From the NCBI GenBank assembly GCA_009829735.1, contig CM020620.1:5572299-5636298 (forward strand): a stretch of DNA of 64,000 nt, written 5' to 3'. The stretch's first letter is position 1; every line of letters begins with the position of its first letter. This DNA comes from Pyropia yezoensis. Its lineage: Eukaryota > Rhodophyta > Bangiophyceae > Bangiales > Bangiaceae. Below, one piece after another: positions 61,821 to 64,000 of this stretch. Below the pieces are notes generated by a model that did not search any database, had not been told where the DNA came from, and was given only the letters and a program-made list of their open reading frames with translations. A program made the position numbers and the translations under genes.

Positions 61821-63002
61821 GGTGACAGCAGGGGGTGGGGGGAAGGGGAGGGGGGGGGGTGGGGGGGGCAGGGGAGGAGCGAACACACAGTGAGGACTGG
61901 GTGACCTGGTGACGTGGACAGTGGGCACACTGACGGGCAGAGTGTGGGCTGCGGCAGGCGCGGGCTTCGGCTGGGCGGAGGTGAGGGGAACGGGGAGCGG
62001 CCAGCGGATTGCCCAGGCGAGGTAGGACGGTGTGGAGGATCTCAGACCATGCCGTTGCCTCATCACCACTGAATACGGGCTTATTACCATTGAACTCTCC
62101 CAATATTGAAGTGCAATAGCGTGGGAAGGAGAAGTCGGCGAACAGAGCACATGGACGAAGAATGGCTGACCCGGCCGACGCAGACCAACGGGCGCGGCGC
62201 TCGCCCATCTCGCCGCCGCCGGCGGTGCTCCTCAACCATCCGTGCGTACGGCAGCGTCCACCGGCACCGTCTCCGGGGAGGGGGGGCGCACGGCCGCCGC
62301 GTCGACCATCGACGCGAGCATCGACGGTGAGGGCGACAACTGTGACGATGGCAGCGGCGACGGCGGCGAAGACGGCGACGATGACGGCGCCGGCGATGGT
62401 GGCGGCGATCGCGGCGACGGCTTTGACAACAACGACTGCGACGGCGGTAGCGGCGACGACGACGGGTCGGCTTACATGACAGCACCGCTGCCCGCCGCTC
62501 ACGTAAAGAGGCATGTAGGAGTCGCTCTGTCCGTGCGGCTGCGGCGGGCGGCCCCACGCTGAAAGTGATGGTGGACGAGGTCGAGTTTTGCTCCAGCGCC
62601 CGCCCTTTTGGGGATGGGGGGCGATGGCAGCTGTAGTGGTGGCGGGGGGGGGGTGCGCGGCGCGCGCCCCCTGATCTTGTTCACCACGTTTTCCCTCCTC
62701 TTTTTTTTTCGATCTCGTGTATCTAAAATTTCACCCAATGCAAACGGCTCCCCGTCAGCGCAATCCTGCAAGCAGAGCGCTACACTGTTCGACGCGGGCA
62801 GCGGCCCCGCCCAACCATGTGCAGGCTGCTGTCCGCCAGTGTCCCCTCGCGGGGCCAGCTGCCGAGCTGCGAAAAGAGAACCCCGCTGTTCCACATTCTT
62901 GTCCCTCGGCCACGCTTTCTCTCGATCGCCGCCCACCACACCCCCCCCCGCCCCCCCATCCCGCCCGACATCCCCCTTTCCCCACCCCACCTCCGCCACG
63001 CC
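61821..63002. other. Intergenic, low-complexity, no gene recognised
   Basis: It includes a G-rich/C-rich run at 61840-61880 and a GAC/GGC-rich repeat (62320-62470) whose translations in every frame are low complexity, plus C-rich sequence near 62940-62990. No supported exon. Confidence 0.45.
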
Positions 63003-63581
63003 TCAAATGTTGGTCAACCTCCGGCACTGTGTGATCCTCTCCTTGGTCGGCGGCCGCACCTCTGCCTTGATTGCCTGCGCCACCTTCTTCTGCAGGGTCG
63101 GGACCGTCTCCCAGCCACACCCCGGGGCGGCCGGCATGTGCGGGCAGAGGTCAGAAAACGCGGGCAGCAACATGGCCAAGCACGTCAGCGGCTTGCCGTC
63201 AGGCTGCGCGGCGCCCTCCAGCTTCCGCGTCGGCGTGCAGAGCCACTCGGTTGTGTAGACAAAGAGGGGCTTCTCCGTCTTGGGCGTGCCCGGCGCCCAC
63301 ATCTTGACCCGCCGGTTCACCCGGTACGGGCGGTCCAGGCCGCACTTGCCCTTGCACGGCGCGTCCACCACCACCGTGTCGGCGTACGTGTAGTCACAGG
63401 GGATGCGGTCGCCCGGCTTCCGGGCCACCCTTTCCGCGGACGGCGCCACGCTGACCGCGGGGGCGGCACGGACGACCGGGGCCGCTGCCGTGGCGACGCC
63501 CGTGCTGGCGGCCGCCATCACAACCAACAGGAGGGCTCCAATGACAGCCGCAGCGGCAGAGCGGCGGCAGCCGCCCGTCAT
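63003..63581 (-). CDS. Small secreted cysteine-rich protein of unknown function
   Basis: 192 residues from ATG 63581 (MTGGCRRSAAAAVIGALLL) to TGA 63003-63005. A classical signal peptide (basic n-region CRR, hydrophobic AVIGALLLVVMAAAS) is cleaved probably after an Ala cluster near residue 32-37. The mature part has eight Cys (IPCDYTY, DAPCKGKCGL, TEWLCTP, PLTCLAM, SDLCPHM, APGCGWE, TQCRRL), allowing four disulfides, and is basic (VNRRVKMW). It does not match a family I can name. It would act in the secretory pathway or cell wall. Frames upstream of the ATG are open but compositionally like leader DNA. Confidence 0.65.
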   Translation of the reverse strand: MTGGCRRSAAAAVIGALLLVVMAAASTGVATAAAPVVRAAPAVSVAPSAERVARKPGDRIPCDYTYADTVVVDAPCKGKCGLDRPYRVNRRVKMWAPGTPKTEKPLFVYTTEWLCTPTRKLEGAAQPDGKPLTCLAMLLPAFSDLCPHMPAAPGCGWETVPTLQKKVAQAIKAEVRPPTKERITQCRRLTNI

Positions 63582-63733
63582 GGTGGATGCTTGTGGAAGA
63601 GACCGCGCGGCGGTGTGAGCTCGTGGGTGGGTTGGGCGTCGGGAGGCGGGAGGGAGGGGGGAGGGCCTCGACAGGCGGTGTGGGACGGCAAGACGCGTGC
63701 GCCGTGGGATGATCGGTGGGGAGTGGGGTGGCC

Positions 63734-63767
63734 AAGCACCGGGCGCTACCAAGCACCTGGCGCTACC
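63734..63767. repeat. 17-bp tandem duplication
   Basis: AAGCACCGGGCGCTACC is followed directly by AAGCACCTGGCGCTACC (one mismatch), in the presumed upstream region of the secreted-protein gene. Confidence 0.8.
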
Positions 63768-64000
63768 AGCCGCCCGTTTTGTAGACCCCCTCGAGAGAAA
63801 CAGTTCTGCGACGTGGACAAACAGCTGCTGGGGGGCGCGCGTGCGCGCGGCCTTCCCCCATGGCTGCTGGAGGGGAGACGTCCTGTAGGCCAAGATACGG
63901 CCGAGGTGGCAATCGTAGGAACCCCTTTACGGCACGCAGCGCCGGTCCTGACAGCCCTTAGAGTGGAGTCGCACTCGACGGACAGTACACATGCACATGT

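Noticed and set aside
62320..62470. Small Asp/Gly-rich gene
   Set aside because: Simple GAC/GGC repeat without start context or ordered sequence.

Overview
The window is GC-rich nuclear DNA from a eukaryote. It has LTR and tyrosine-recombinase retrotransposons, a pogo-type DNA transposon, spliceable genes, and long Ala/Gly/Pro-rich proteins. The GC content, the Ala/Gly codon bias and the gene content would suit a bangiophyte red alga (Porphyra/Pyropia type). That is an inference from style, not from a diagnostic gene.

Layout. (1) 1-1178: GC-rich, no gene. (2) 1179-6266: a PAT/kangaroo-like tyrosine-recombinase retrotransposon with split direct repeats (A1-ORFs-B1/A2-B2). (3) 7034-26986: a minus-strand C2H2/Plavaka-like transposase gene split by a nest of two Ty3/gypsy elements. 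Element C (7343-23933, plus, TSD GTCAG) carries element A (8005-18420, minus, TSD ACTGG) inside it. Removing C rejoins the gene in frame. A short inverted repeat at 588-631 and 33570-33612 may mark the ends of the old DNA transposon that carried this gene. (4) 28.1-32.7 kb: a plus-strand, probably spliced gene of unknown function with coding tandem repeats. (5) 34035-51847: the last part of an alpha-carbonic anhydrase gene, cut by a 17.6-kb composite Ty3/gypsy structure B (34136-51748, TSD GCTCG). Its 3' half is present as two inverted arms. (6) 53030-56776: a pogo-like DNA transposon with intact 26-bp TIRs, a TA duplication and an uninterrupted transposase; a small Tc1/pogo-type MITE lies just before it. 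(7) 57.6-63.6 kb: three apparently functional minus-strand host genes: an ABC half-transporter, a stand-alone allophanate-hydrolase C-terminal domain protein, and a small secreted cysteine-rich protein.

The most interesting observations concern the Ty3/gypsy elements. There are two families: family I (A and B, LTR ends TGTAGCA/TGCTACA) and family II (C and a solo LTR, ends TGTGGCA/TGCCACA). Both use the same primer-binding site. Both carry, between pol and the 3' LTR, a long open reading frame on the opposite strand (aORF), with recognisably related central motifs. In family I, gag ends on a canonical -1 frameshift heptamer (G GGA AAC). The -1 frame then runs through a roughly 105-codon linker to a UAG that is conserved in two diverged copies and sits directly before the protease DTG domain. 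Structure B looks like a self-integration or inverted-duplication product.

Most retroelement copies are broken by stops or frameshifts, described entry by entry. The pogo transposase and the three right-end genes look intact.
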